Origin: Phaeosaccion multiseriatum
Lineage: Eukaryota > Ochrophyta, other classes
Assembly: GCA_965112735.1 (NCBI GenBank)
Contig: OZ218950.1
Span: 6,200,001 to 6,264,000 of the forward strand
DNA: 64,000 nt
Direction: 5' to 3'
Both the position numbers and the translations under genes were made by a program. The notes under the pieces were generated by a model. The model was not told where the DNA came from. It made no database searches and was given only the letters and a program-made list of their open reading frames with translations. Shown here one piece after another: positions 22,947 to 34,718 of this stretch; positions within the stretch are counted from its first letter, which is position 1; each line of letters begins with the position of its first letter.

Positions 22947-23621
22947 TATCTCTGTCTCTCTCTCTACCTCTCTGGCTCTATCTTTCTGTCCCTGAACAAC
23001 CAAACATAACCCCGACCCCTCCCCCCCCCCCACACACACACGCACACACGCACACGCACACACACACACGCACAGGCCCCCGCCACGCCAACACCGTCGC
23101 CAACAGCCGTATCACCAACAGGGGAAGGTAGCACGCCAACAGGGGAAGTGTCGCCCTCCCCTGCCCCGACCTCTCTCCGGGCCTCCCCTACACCCACTCC
23201 CACCCAGCAGCCCCTGGCGATAGCAGAAGGAGGAGGAGAAGAAGGAGGAGGAGGAGGAGAAGTGGTCCCGCCCACCCCGGCCATCTCTATAGAGAGTGAT
23301 GAAACAGATCCAGACCAAGGGAGTGACAAGACCACAATCCTGGGCGTGGCAGCAGATACAGGCACCATTACAGGCATCTCCGTCGGGACCATCGCTCTGC
23401 TGGTCGGAGTCATACTTGGCGTTCAGTCAGTGCGTGCCAAGGCCAAGGCGAGGAAGCAGGTCGACCCCGCGGGTGGTGAGGGTGGGAGTGACATACATGT
23501 GGTACCCGGCCAGGCATCCCCAGGGACAGTACGTGTGGAGCCCAGTTCCTTGCCCGTGCGGCAGGGGGGGGTTCCCGGGGTGGCGAGGGCTGAGCGGCAG
23601 AAGGAGCCGCAGGGGCGCTAA
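18805..23621 (+). CDS. Secreted type I membrane protein with Cys-containing ectodomain and Pro/Thr-rich stalk
   Basis: Eight exons join in frame to 781 residues: 18805-18961, 19165-19306, 19886-20048, 20442-20709, 20879-21218, 21565-22237, 22678-22734, 23076-23621. A signal peptide (LAGLACLLGLLTLTGANP) is followed by an ectodomain of about 330 residues with scattered Cys and many Trp, Asp and Tyr. Next comes a long stalk of TAAPTA/SPTAAPTA blocks, about 13 PPTSP repeats and further PT/SP-rich sequence, of the kind that is heavily O-glycosylated or hydroxyproline-modified in algae. Near the C-terminus one membrane helix (about 695-718, TITGISVGTIALLVGVILG) is followed by basic RAKAKARKQ and a short cytoplasmic tail. 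I do not recognise the ectodomain family. A cell-wall or surface receptor-like role is inference. Confidence 0.72.
21791..21974 (+). repeat. 15-bp coding minisatellite (PPTSP)n
   Basis: About 12-13 copies of CCTCCCACTTCCCCT with C/T variation at one position, wholly inside an exon of the surface protein and in frame. Copy number is likely to vary between strains and would change stalk length. Confidence 0.9.
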
Positions 23622-25727
23622 CGCCTGAGTGTAACTGTCTCTCTCGGAGCAGGGGGGGGGGGGGGGGGGGGCGTAGGGGTGTGATGTTGTCGATGTTGAT
23701 GTGGTGTTGATTTCATTGTAGTTGCTCGCCTCGGAGGGGTTGAGGGAGAGGGAGGGAGGGAGGGAGGGAGGGAGGGAGAGGGAGAGAGAAGAGAGGGAAT
23801 GTGGTGTTGTGGTCAGGGCCCAGTCGCTGCTGCCGCGTGCGAAGGACGCGCGAGGCAGCACTTGTCTTTGATGGATAAGAACTGGGCACATTTTGGGGGG
23901 ACAGACAGCAGCCACATACCCTTCCTGGCAGTGTCAAGTGTCAAATGTGTGTGTGTGTGTGTACTCTCAGCTTCATGTCAGTGAGTGCCAAGTGTTGATC
24001 GTACGGTGTACAGCTTCGGCTCGTTGGACGAGTCAAGCCCAGCCTACATATCATAATGGCACCCCCTTAATTGGGAGGAGAGGGCACAGGTGACTTAATA
24101 GGAATCGCCTGGAACAGGGATGGGGTGACACTTTATATGTATGTTCAAAAGTAAAAGCCAAATACATAACGCGACTTACGTGATACCCCAGCGATCATGC
24201 TGCCTACACCCACAGATGATCCACAGATTGCCATCTATCCATCCGTCTCTCCCACCCGACAAGATCGCGGCGCTCGAATGCAAAAGCCAAGTGTCGTATC
24301 ACAGCGGCATACACAAGAATGGGAGGGAGGGAGATAGGTGGGCACGTATGTGGGCAGTTAGGTGGAGGGTCCCAGCCCTGGCCGCAGCTCTGCCGTGGGG
24401 CGACAGGCAGGCAGGCCGGCAGGCAGGCAGGTAGCAGGCGAATGCTAAGTTAGCCCCGGCAGGCAGGTAGATAAAGGAAGGAAGGAAGGAAGGAAGGAAG
24501 GAAGGAAGGAAGGAAGGAAGGTAGGTAGGTGGGTAGGTAGGTGGGTAGGTAGGTACATAGGTAGGAGGAGGGTAGGTAGTAGGAGGGTAGGTAGGAACGT
24601 AGGTACGCAGGTAGGCAGGAAGCTAGGTACCACGGCTACGCCTGAGGCTAAGGCTGGGGTAGCCCACCTCGGCATGAGCGCCATCCACTGCCATCCGCAG
24701 CCACCCACTGTACAGACCCCCCTCTCTCGGGTCATCATGTCTGTCCAGGCAGTGGCGACGACCAAGCGTGTCCATGGAGGCCTACGGAGGCACCCACCCC
24801 CCCCGTGCTTTGGGTTGGCGACGGCCGGAGGAGGAATCCTTATCCTTCCTCTGGTCCTGCCGTGGTTGTACAGCGTCGGTATCCGTCGGTCTCCGGTTTC
24901 CGAGAGCTCATACCGGCCTACCGCTGCTCTTGGGCATCCGTCCGTCCCTCCGCTACCCCTCCTCACTCCTTGCAACCCCATTACCACTTGGTACCGCACC
25001 AGGACGAAGCTCTTGAGCTCCTCAACACATGAGACAGACACATTGAGCAGCCTACTCACTCCTTCCGAGACTTGGGTGGACTTGACCCCCAAGAAAGTCG
25101 GCTTGCCCTCAACTCCAGGGCAATGCCCACCCCCCCTCGCCTCTCGCTCTCGCCTCTCGCTCTCGCCTCTCGCTGCCGTCGACGCCTCCATAGCACCAAC
25201 CCTCCTACCTCCTAACTCGCTTGCATGCATGATAGCAGCAGCTTGGCGTGTGGGTTGCTGTATGTGTCTCTGTCTCTGCTTGAGCTACTCACCAATCCAC
25301 CCTTGTGAAGGGATGGGAGCGCTGGGTCGCAACGCAAGGCTAAGCCGCCTCTGCAAGCCCATGTCGTGCCCTCCCCCATTCCGCCCACGGCACTCCTCTG
25401 ACCTTGAAGCTCAGCTCATGCCACATCTCCGCTCTGCTTTCTCCTGAAGTTCCTCCCTTCTCTAGCAACAGCAGCAGCTGGAGTAGCCAGCTGGAGTAGC
25501 AGCAGTAGCAGCACCATCAGCAGGTGACGTCCCTTCCCCAACGGAGGAGGAGGAGGAGAAGGCGTGAGGAGGTCGGTCCTAAACGCGGAAGACGGGGCAG
25601 GCGGGGGGCAGGTGGCAGCGGCCTCGGGCGCTCGCTCGCTGCGTCTGCACCGATTCCTGCACCACCACCGCCAGCAACAGCACCGGCACCGTCTTCGTAT
25701 CATCACTTGCTTCACTCACTTCACGCC
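23622..25727. other. Gap between surface-protein gene and PPR gene; unassigned open frames
   Basis: Contains a (GGGA)n/AAGG-rich stretch (24475-24560, with GGTA variants) and no gene I can name. A long open frame on the minus strand (24445-25230) and one on the plus strand (24674-25447) overlap each other. Neither shows a recognisable domain. The PPR gene on the right may extend into here, because its stop overlaps a donor-like AT|GTGAGG. Confidence 0.4.
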
Positions 25728-26726
25728 TCACATGGCGTCCAGCACAGCGTCGGCCTTGTCGAAGTCCCCGGCCTTGCCACACGCGCTGATGAGAGCGTTG
25801 CACATCTTGGGGCTCGCCTTGAGGTCTGCCGCCCTCATCTGCAGCAAGAGCTCCACCGACAGCTCGAGTCGCCCGGCCTTGGTACACCCCTCAATCGCGC
25901 TGCTAAAGCACTTGGCATCGGGCGTGCGCTGGTCCTCTCCTTGCATCTCGGTGAGGAGACCCACCGCCTTGTCGCACTCGCCAGCGTCGGCACACGCTTT
26001 GATCAGAGCTTCGTAAGTAATGACGTCTGGGCGTACGCGGGCCGTTCGCATCTCGACTAGCCAAGACATCGCCTTGTCGAGCTCGCCCGCCTTGGACGAC
26101 GCCCGGATCAGGGGGCTGTAGCTGCTATTGTCGGGCGGGGGCCCCGTCTGCTCCAGCTGTCTTAAGATCGAGATGGCTTGCGCCTCCTGCCCGCCCTTTG
26201 CCAGCACATCAATGGCCGTGTTGAGGCAGTGCAAATCGGGCTCCACGCCGCTCTGCCTCGCGTACGCCAGTTCCTCAAGCACCAGCTCCCACTGGCCGCT
26301 CTTGCCCAGGTGCTTGAGCTCCCGGACGAGGCCCTTTTGCTTTGTCTTGGGGTTCTCATCGATCCTCCTCACGGCTCCTGAGTACGGCTGACTCGTCACC
26401 ACGCCTCTCGACGGTCCTGGCGGCTTCCCGTCTCGTCGCCTCCGCCCACCCCCCCTCCCCTCACTGCCCCTCCCCCTGCCTCCCCCCCTGCCTCCTCCCC
26501 TCCCCCCTCCCCTGCCTCCTCCCCTGCCCCCTCCCCTGGCGCGAGCGCCTCCTCGCCCTCTGCCGGCACCACCACCACCCCGTGACGGTGTTGATGAGTA
26601 CAACGGCGACCCCTTCCAGTGCGTGTTCCCGACGTGAATCTGCACAGCCGCGGCCTGTATCCACCCGTGACGATCATGTAAAGCCGCTCTACCCCATTGA
26701 GTGGTGCAGGGGGAGATGAAAGCCAT
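25728..26726 (-). CDS. Pentatricopeptide repeat (PPR) protein with RG-rich N-terminal region
   Basis: A single open frame of 332 residues from ATG at 26726. The N-terminus is rich in basic, Ser and aromatic residues and could be an organelle-targeting peptide. It is followed by an Arg/Gly-rich tract of about 60 residues, then about five PPR motifs. Examples are GVEPDLHCLNTAIDVLAKGG, PPDNSSYSPLIRASSKAGEL, RPDVITYEALIKACADAGEC, DAKCFSSAIEGCTKAGRLEL and SPKMCNALISACGKAGDFDK. PPR proteins bind organellar RNA and direct its processing or translation; the target here is unknown. The frame stops inside a repeat (DAVLDAM then TGA), and the stop sits in a good donor (CAT|GTGAGG), so the real gene may have further 3' exons. 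Divergent neighbour of MSH6. Confidence 0.78.
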   Translation of the reverse strand: MAFISPCTTQWGRAALHDRHGWIQAAAVQIHVGNTHWKGSPLYSSTPSRGGGGAGRGRGGARARGGGRGGGRGGGRGGGRGGGRGRGSEGRGGGRRRRDGKPPGPSRGVVTSQPYSGAVRRIDENPKTKQKGLVRELKHLGKSGQWELVLEELAYARQSGVEPDLHCLNTAIDVLAKGGQEAQAISILRQLEQTGPPPDNSSYSPLIRASSKAGELDKAMSWLVEMRTARVRPDVITYEALIKACADAGECDKAVGLLTEMQGEDQRTPDAKCFSSAIEGCTKAGRLELSVELLLQMRAADLKASPKMCNALISACGKAGDFDKADAVLDAM

Positions 26727-26867
26727 TGAAGGAAGGTGTGGGGAGGAGGGTCAACCAATAGTGACTTGCAACAACCCAAAGCCTCTCAACCAGAACGTTT
26801 CCTATACTTCTGGTGGCGTTTGAATCCCCTCTCCCCCTTCTTCACTTTGGACGCCACGCTCTTGATC
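26727..26867. promoter_or_regulatory. Shared 141-bp divergent promoter region, PPR and MSH6
   Basis: Only 141 bp separate the two start codons, so both 5' UTRs and promoters must fit here or overlap the genes. No TATA box is obvious. Confidence 0.5.
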
Positions 26868-27670
26868 ATGACGAAGAAGTCTCCAGCGAATAAGGCCGGG
26901 GCAGGCGGCAGCGGGAAGCAGGCCACACTCTTCAGCTTCTTTGCCAAGAAGCCCGGCGCGGCTGCGGCTCCTGCGGCGCCGGCGTCAGCGGGCAAGAACA
27001 AGGCGGCTTCATCGAAACCCACTTCTTCCACGCCCTCTCCCAAGGCCAAGGGGCGCGGCTCCGGTGCGGATGAGGACAACAAGGGCGGGGCGGGGAAGGG
27101 CAAGGCTTCGAGTGGAGCAACGGCTGGGCGTGCGGCCCAGGAAAGCAAGGTGCGTGGGCGCGACGGGAAAGAGAGGAGGGCGGGAAAAGGTGTTTGAAAT
27201 CGCCCCCCCTGAAGGGATGTTGTCGCCGACGGGCATGCACGCAGGAGCAGAGGAGACAATATTGACACTAAAGAGATGATGAGCAAGGGCATCGCTTCTC
27301 CCCGCTCTTCACCCGCTGGGCGCTGCACTCTTCACTGTGGCCCTTGCAAAATCAAAATCCAGCAGAGAGCTCGACCATCGTCCCCACCTACACACGTGTG
27401 CACACACAGCCCCTCACCTCGCGTTCAAAGACTCTTTTCTTGTGTCTTCCCCTTCCCTCGCATTTAAAGACTCTCTCTCTCTCTGTTGTCCGTCTACATC
27501 CGCACCAAGTCTCCTTCGGCCCATGAGCTAATACCCATTTCCTTTCTATCTCGCACCTCACATGGCCGGCACCAGCAAGCACTGACTTCATCATATCCCG
27601 CTTCTTGCTGCCGGCACCAGCAAACACTGACTTCATCACCACCCTCTTCTTGCTGCTCTTGTGTTTGTTC

Positions 27671-27702
<32 letters not shown>

Positions 27703-28029
27703 GCGTTGCTTTCGAATTCTTGCGCAGCGGGATACGCCATTGAAGGAGCATGATACTGCTGCCGCTTCACTGACCACACCCCCCTCCTCGGCGGGCTCGG
27801 CCTCCTCCACGGGAGCCCCCGTTAAGGCCAAGGCCAAGGGTGGCGACAAGTGTATCGCGGCAGAGGACGAGAGTAGCGAGGATGAGGGGCGGGGCAGGGG
27901 CGGCCCTTCCAAGAAGCGACGGTGAGTGAGGAGTGGTGAAGAGAGGGTGCAAAGAGAGAGAGAGAAAGAAAGAGAGAGAGAGAGAGAAGAAGAAGGAGAT
28001 AGGAGTCGATAGAGAGAGATAGAGCGAGA

Positions 28030-28070
<41 letters not shown>

Positions 28071-31000
28071 CCGTTCGGGGGGAAGAGGCGGGGGAGGGGG
28101 GCGACAGGTGAGGGGTGTGGGCGGGGCGGAGAGAGGGCTTTTCCCGTGGGCAACAGAGGGGGTTGGGGGGGGGGGGCTATTCATTGGCGTACTAGGCATC
28201 ACCTAAGAGGGGGTCTGGGGGGCTGGGGTCTGGCGTGGCGTCGTATGCTCGGAAGGAAAGAGAGGGGAGGGGAGAGAGAGGGAGCGAGAGGAGCTGTTTC
28301 CTATATGGCCCGAGGCGGGACCGATAGTCGCCATCGCCAAACTTTTGTCTTCTCTCTCTTCTCTCTCTCACTCCCTCTCTCACTGTCGCTTTCTCCTCTT
28401 CTCTCTCTGTCTCTCTCTCCCCTCTCTCTCTTCTCTTCTCTCTTCTCTGTTTCTCGCTTCCGCTCTCTCTCTTCTCTTCGTTTCTCTCTTCTCTCTCCAT
28501 TTTTCTTTCTCTCCCTTTCTTCTCTTCTCTCTCTCTCTCTCCCTTCCTCAACGAACGGCTGCTCTGCTCCTGCCCTGTCCGTGTCTCGCCTTGTTGTTTG
28601 TCATGTTCTGTGCCCTGATGCCCTGACCGCCGCCGTGTCGGATGATACGCACACACACACGCGTCCGTACACACACACACATACATACAGAGTTCTGGTG
28701 GACTCTGACGAATCAGGCGACGAGGGAGAGTGGGGGGTGGATAAGAAGGAGAGCGGGAAGGCCCAAGTCACCAAGGCTAGGCCGGCCTCCAAGAAGGCCA
28801 GGAGGGCGGTCGCAGATGATGGTGACGATGATGGAGACAGCGACTATGCTGATGCGGACATGGGGGAGGCGGCAGATCGACAAGAGGAGGAGGAGGAAGC
28901 GGAGATGGACGACTGGTTGGCGGATGACGACGACGACGAGGAAGAGGAGGGAAGGGGCAGGGGCAAGGGGAAAGGGAAGCGCAGTGGTGGTGGTAGGGGG
29001 GTCGGGGGCAAGAAACTGCGCCGGACCGGAGACTATAGCATCACAGAGACCAAGGGGAGCGCCAGGTGAGTTAGTTTGGCAGGGGAGGGAGGGAGGGAGG
29101 GAGGGAGGGAGGGAGGGAGGGAGGGAGGGAGGGAGGGGGTATGTTTGTTGGTTCCCTGTGTCTCATTCCGTTTCTGTTGTTTACTTCTTCCCACGCCCGT
29201 GTCTTCTGTTGGTCGTCCGCTGCCATCCGCCCAGCGCTGGCGCTTCCCTGTCGGCCTTTGCCAGAGTGCCCCCGGCTAAGAGCAACCCTTACGGGGCAAC
29301 CAACAAGAACAACAACGACAACAACAACAACAACAAGAACGACTCAGCTCAGAAGGCCACGCCCTCCAAGGGTGGCAGCGTCTCCTCCTCCTCCTCCTCC
29401 TCCCTCAAAGCTCCTTCCTCAGCCTCCAAGTCCCTCCCCTCCCCTGCCCGTAAGGAGCTCCGGATCGAAACGAACCATATACACCACTCACTACCATGGC
29501 TGAATGAAGACCGCAGAGACGCCAAGAAGCGCCGCCCTGACCACCCCGACTACAATGACCGCACGCTCTTCGTCCCTCCCGAGTACGTCGTGGGCGCGGG
29601 GGCGGGGCAAGGGGGAGAGGGTGGGAAAGGGTTCGTCGAGGGAGGGGTGGGGTTGGGTGGGTTGTGTGTGGAGAGAGTGGGAAGGGGGAGAGAAGAACGG
29701 AATGACGGCATGGTTGGGCTCACGGCGGTCGATCCAAAGCCCCGGACCTCTGGAGCGGCGGGTCCTCTCTTTCTCTTACATTCCCTCTCGTACTCTCCCT
29801 CTCCCCTATCTCCCTCCCTCCTCTCTTCCCCCTCCCCCCTCTCTCTTTCTTACTTTCTCTCTCTTACTCTCTCTCCTGTCCCTCCCTCCTCTCCCTCTCT
29901 CTCTCTCTCCCGCCCCCCTCCCTCTACCCCTCTTATCCCCCTGCAGGTACCTCAAGAAGCTTCCTCCCGGCCAGCAGCAGTGGTGGGTCCTCAAGGCCCA
30001 GAACATGGACACTGTGCTCTTCTTTAAGGTGAGGGAGGAGTGAGTGAGCAGTTCAAGAGGGAAAGAGGGCAGCAGGGAAGGAATGCCACACACACACACA
30101 CACACACACGCACACACACACACACACCTCCCCCCTCCTTCTGCCCCCGTCCGTGCCCCCCCCCCCCCCGTCCCAAAGGTGGGTAAGTTCTACGAGCTGT
30201 ACCACATGGACGCGGACATCGGAGTCAACGAAATCGACCTCATCTACATGAAGGAAGAGAAGGCCCACAGCGGCTTTCCGGAGATCAGTTACGGAAAGTT
30301 CTCCAACCAACTTGTCGACAAGGTGAGGGACGGGTGTGAGTGAGTGGGTGGGTGGGTGAGTGAGTGAGTAAGTGAGTAAGTGAGGAAGTGTGTGAGTGAG
30401 TGAGTGAGTGAGTGAGTGTGTGAGTGAGTGAGTGAGTGAGTGAGTGAGTGAGTGAGTGAGTGAATAAGTGAGTAAGTGAGTGAGTGAGTGAGTGAGTGAG
30501 TGAGTGAGTGAGTGGGTGAGTGAGTGAGCTCCCTTGTCCCTTCTCCCTCTCGGACACATGCCTTCTTTGGCCCTCATCACTGCCCCTCTCCCCCCCCCCC
30601 TCCCCGCCTCCTTGAAAAGGGCTATCGAGTCGCTCGAGTGGAGCAAACTGAAACGCCGGAAGGACTGAAGGAGAGGAACAGTCGACTGGCAGGCAAGAAG
30701 GATAAGGTACGAAAGAGGAGCCCCGAGGTTTGTCCTTGCCAGAGCCGGCTAGACTTTACTCACACCGTCACACCCGGTCGCCCCCTTCTCTCTCCTCCAA
30801 CCCTTCTCTCTCTCTCTCTCTCGCTCTCTCTCTCCCTCTCATTCTCTCGCTTCCCCTCTCTCGCTCTCTCTCTCCCTCTCATTCTCTCGCTTCCCCTCTC
30901 TCCATCTCCCTCTCCCTCTCTCTCTGGCCATCCACTGCCATCTGGATGAACTCAGGTGGTCCGTCGCGAGTTGTGCTCTGTGGTGAGCCGGGGCACACGC

Positions 31001-34000
31001 ACGTACTGCTTCCTCGACGACATCTCTTCGCTGCCCGACGACGGCTCCGCTTCCTCGCAGAGCATCCTCCTCTCTATCCGCGAGAAGCCCATCCTCGCAC
31101 CACAGGAGCAGCACATGGAAGTAGAGGAGGAGGAGGACAAGGACGACGGAGGGGGAGGAGGGGGAGGAGCGAGGCCGGTGATGGAGTACGGCATCACTCT
31201 GTGCGAGAGCACGACGGCCACGCTGCGCCTCGGACAATTCGCCGACGGGCAGGACCGTTCCAGATTGCGCACGCTGCTCTCCTCCCTGTGCCCGGCCGAG
31301 GTGAGTGCGTAGAGGAGGATGGCAGTGGATGGGAAGGAAGGGGAGGGGGAGGGTGGGGGGAGTGTGAGCGAGCGAGCGTGTGCACTGTACGTGGGCCGGA
31401 GCGGGGTCCACACAATAGGGAGGATGGCAATATTCCTTCCCTCTCGTTTCCCCCCTCTTCTCCACCCCCCTCCCTCTTTCGCATCTATTCACCTCCTCCT
31501 TCTCCTCCACCACCATCACCACCAGGTATTGTACCCCAGGGGCCAACTGAGTGAGACCACCCTTCATATGATCCGATGCATCGCCCCCTCGGCCATTATG
31601 GTGCCATTGGACGCCGACTCGGAATTCTGGGACGCAGACAAGACACTCGAGGAGTTGCACAAGGCAGACTACTTTACACCGACCAAGACCAAGGGCAAGA
31701 AGAAGAGGAGGGGGCGGGAGGAAGAGGAGGAGGAGGAGGAGGACGACGACGAGATGGAGGAAGGTGGAGGTGGGGATGGTGATATGAAGCACTGGCCGGA
31801 GGTGCTGAAGAGCGTGGTGAAGGGAGGTGAGGATGCCGCGTTGGCACTGAGCTCTTTCGGCGGGGCGTTGCACCAGCTCCGGCGCTCGCTCATCGACCAC
31901 GACCTTGTCTCCATGAAGAGGGTTGGGGTGTACATTCCGCCGGAGGACGAGGAGAGCGAGGGGAAGGAGGGGGGGCAGGTGGGGGAGGGGGAGGAGATGG
32001 CCGCCTCGAACCAGAAGCAGATGGAAGAAGACGGAGACGGAGATGGAGGAGGAGCACAGGGGAAAGGGCTGGGCAAAGCCGGTGCCAAAATCGTTCGAGA
32101 GGCCCGCAAAGCTCTGGCCAGAGAAGCGCAGAAGGGAGGAGGAGGAGGAGCAGGGCTCGGAGCCGAAGGACTCGAAGGAGGGGGCAATGGCGTATCACCA
32201 ACTGGTACTCCTTCTGCTTCTGCTCCTTCTCTGGGTGGCGTGACGCACATGGTGCTGGACGGTGTGTCCCTGTCCAACCTCGAGGTGCTGAGCAACAGCT
32301 TCGACGGCTCCGCGAAGGGTTCTCTATGGGCTTCCATTGACCGCTGCTGCTCCGCCTTTGGGAGACGCCTGTTGCGCGACTGGCTCACCAGGCCCCTGCT
32401 CCAGGTAAGCAAGCAAGCAAGGGAGGGAGGGACGGAGGGAGGGGGGGAGGGGGAAGGAAGGAAGGAAGGGAGGAAGGGAGGGAGGAAGGAAGGAAGGAAG
32501 GAAGGAAGGCGGGAATGAACGAAGGAAGGAACGAAGAAAGGAAGGCAGGGAGGACGGAAGGAGGGAAGGAGGGAACGAAGGGAGGAACGAAGAAAAGAGG
32601 GAAGGAATGAAGGAGGGAAGGAAGGACGGAGGGAAGGGAAGAGGGAAGGAAGGAGGGGAGGAAGGATGGATGGAAGGAAGGAAGGAAGGAAGGAAGGAAG
32701 GAAGGAAGGAAGGAGAGGTACATGCAAGGGTTGAGGCTTGAGGGTGAGGTGTATGCGCCCGTGTCCAATCTGCGCCGCCTTCAGGGGGATCAGACCGCTA
32801 GGCTGGCCAGTGGGGTGGAAGGATGGATGCGATGGCACTGAAACTCAAACCTGCACTCCTCCCTTCCTACTGCACTCTTCCTCCTCACAGGCCGCTCGCA
32901 TCAACACTCGCCTCGATGCCGTGGCGGAGCTCGCCCTGGACCTCACCCCCGAGGCAGATGCCTGCCGAAACGTTCTGCGCAAGTGCCCAGACATTGAACG
33001 TCTCCTGTCCAGAGTACACAGCATGGCCTCTGTGCACCGGAGCAAGGAGCACCCCGATAGCAGGGCTGTCATGTACGAGGGGGAGAAGCACGGGAAGAGG
33101 AAGATCGCAGACTTCGTGCAGGTGTGTGGGGGTGTGGGGGTGTGGGTGCGTGTGGGTGTGCGTGTGCCAGGGCGGGGGTGCGTGCAAGGGAGCGGGACAA
33201 GTCCTCTGACCCTCACTCTCTCTATCTCTCTCTCTATCTCTCTCTCTTTCTCTCTCTTGTCTCTCTCTTTCACTCTCTCTCTCTTATATCTCTCTCTATC
33301 TCTCTCTTTCTCTCTCTCTTGTCTCTCTCTCCTCTCATGTCCCTCCCGTCCCTTTCTTCTCCCCCCCACCCTGACGACCATCCCCTGCCATCCCCTGCCA
33401 TCCCCTCTTAGGTACTGGATGGACTGGAGCGGGCCTCCACCATCCCCGGCCTCTTCAAAGACCAGCCCCCCAACGCCTCCCTCCTGCAGCAGTGCTGCCT
33501 CATGCCGGCCCATCACCATCACAGAGGAGGGAAAATGGCAGCAGATGGCAAGACAGCATCATCATCATCATCAACAACAACAGATGAGGGGGGGGGCAAG
33601 CACAGGCTGGGGCACTTCCCAGACATGGCGAAGGAAGTAGGGTGGTTCAGGACAGCCTTTGACGCCGCACAAGCCAAGAGGTTGGGTAACATCAAGCCCA
33701 AGCAGGGGCAGGACGAGGATTACGACGAGGCGTTGCAGGCGGTGGCAGCAACCAAGGAGGAGCTCGCCAAGTACCTTGTCAAGCAGAGGGCAGAACTCAA
33801 GTGTCGAGAGGTCATCTACTACGACTCTGGTGAGTTAGCGAGCGAGTGGGGCGTATCACCAACTGCTGCGGGTCTGGGGTTAGGGTTTAGGGATGGCTGC
33901 GGGGTGATGGGTGGAAGAGATACTTCTCATCAATCACCCGGTCATCTCATCACTTACATCTTCGTCTTTGCCCCCTTCGCTTCCTCTCTCCCTCTCCCTT

Positions 34001-34413
34001 CCTCCTCTCGCTCGTTCCCTCCCTCCCTCCCTCTTCCCTCCCCTCCCCTCCCTCCCTCCCTCCCCCGCTCCCTCCCTCCCTCCCTCTTCCCTCCCCTCCC
34101 CTCCCTCCCTCCCTCCCCTCCGTCCCTAGCCAAGGACAAGTACCAGCTGCAAGTGCCCATCACCGCACTCAAGAACGGCGAGCCCAGCAACTACTCCCTC
34201 TCCAGCAAGACCAAGAAGCACAAGCGTTACTACACTCCCTTCATCACCCGCATGATCGCACAGATGGCGCAGCAGGAGGCGGAGGTAGAGAGCATGGAGG
34301 CGGATTACACACGGAAGCTCTTTGCGAGATTCGACGACAAGAGAGAGCTGTGGGCAGCGGCGGTGGACTGGTAAGTAAGGGGGAGCAGGGGGCGCGCGCG
34401 TGTGTGTGTGGCG

Positions 34414-34464
<51 letters not shown>

Positions 34465-34481
34465 TGAGTGTGTGTGTGTGA

Positions 34482-34516
<35 letters not shown>

Positions 34517-34684
34517 TGAGTGTGTGTGTGTGTGTGTGTGTGTGCGTGTGTGTATGGTTGTGTTTGTAGGTGTGTGCTCTGCTCCGAAATAAGTCGAGGA
34601 AGGCACATCATCCCCTCCTCTCCATCTTCTCCTCTTTCTCCTCTCCCCTACCTCCTCCCCCCTCCCCCCCTCGACACACGTACC

Positions 34685-34718
<34 letters not shown>

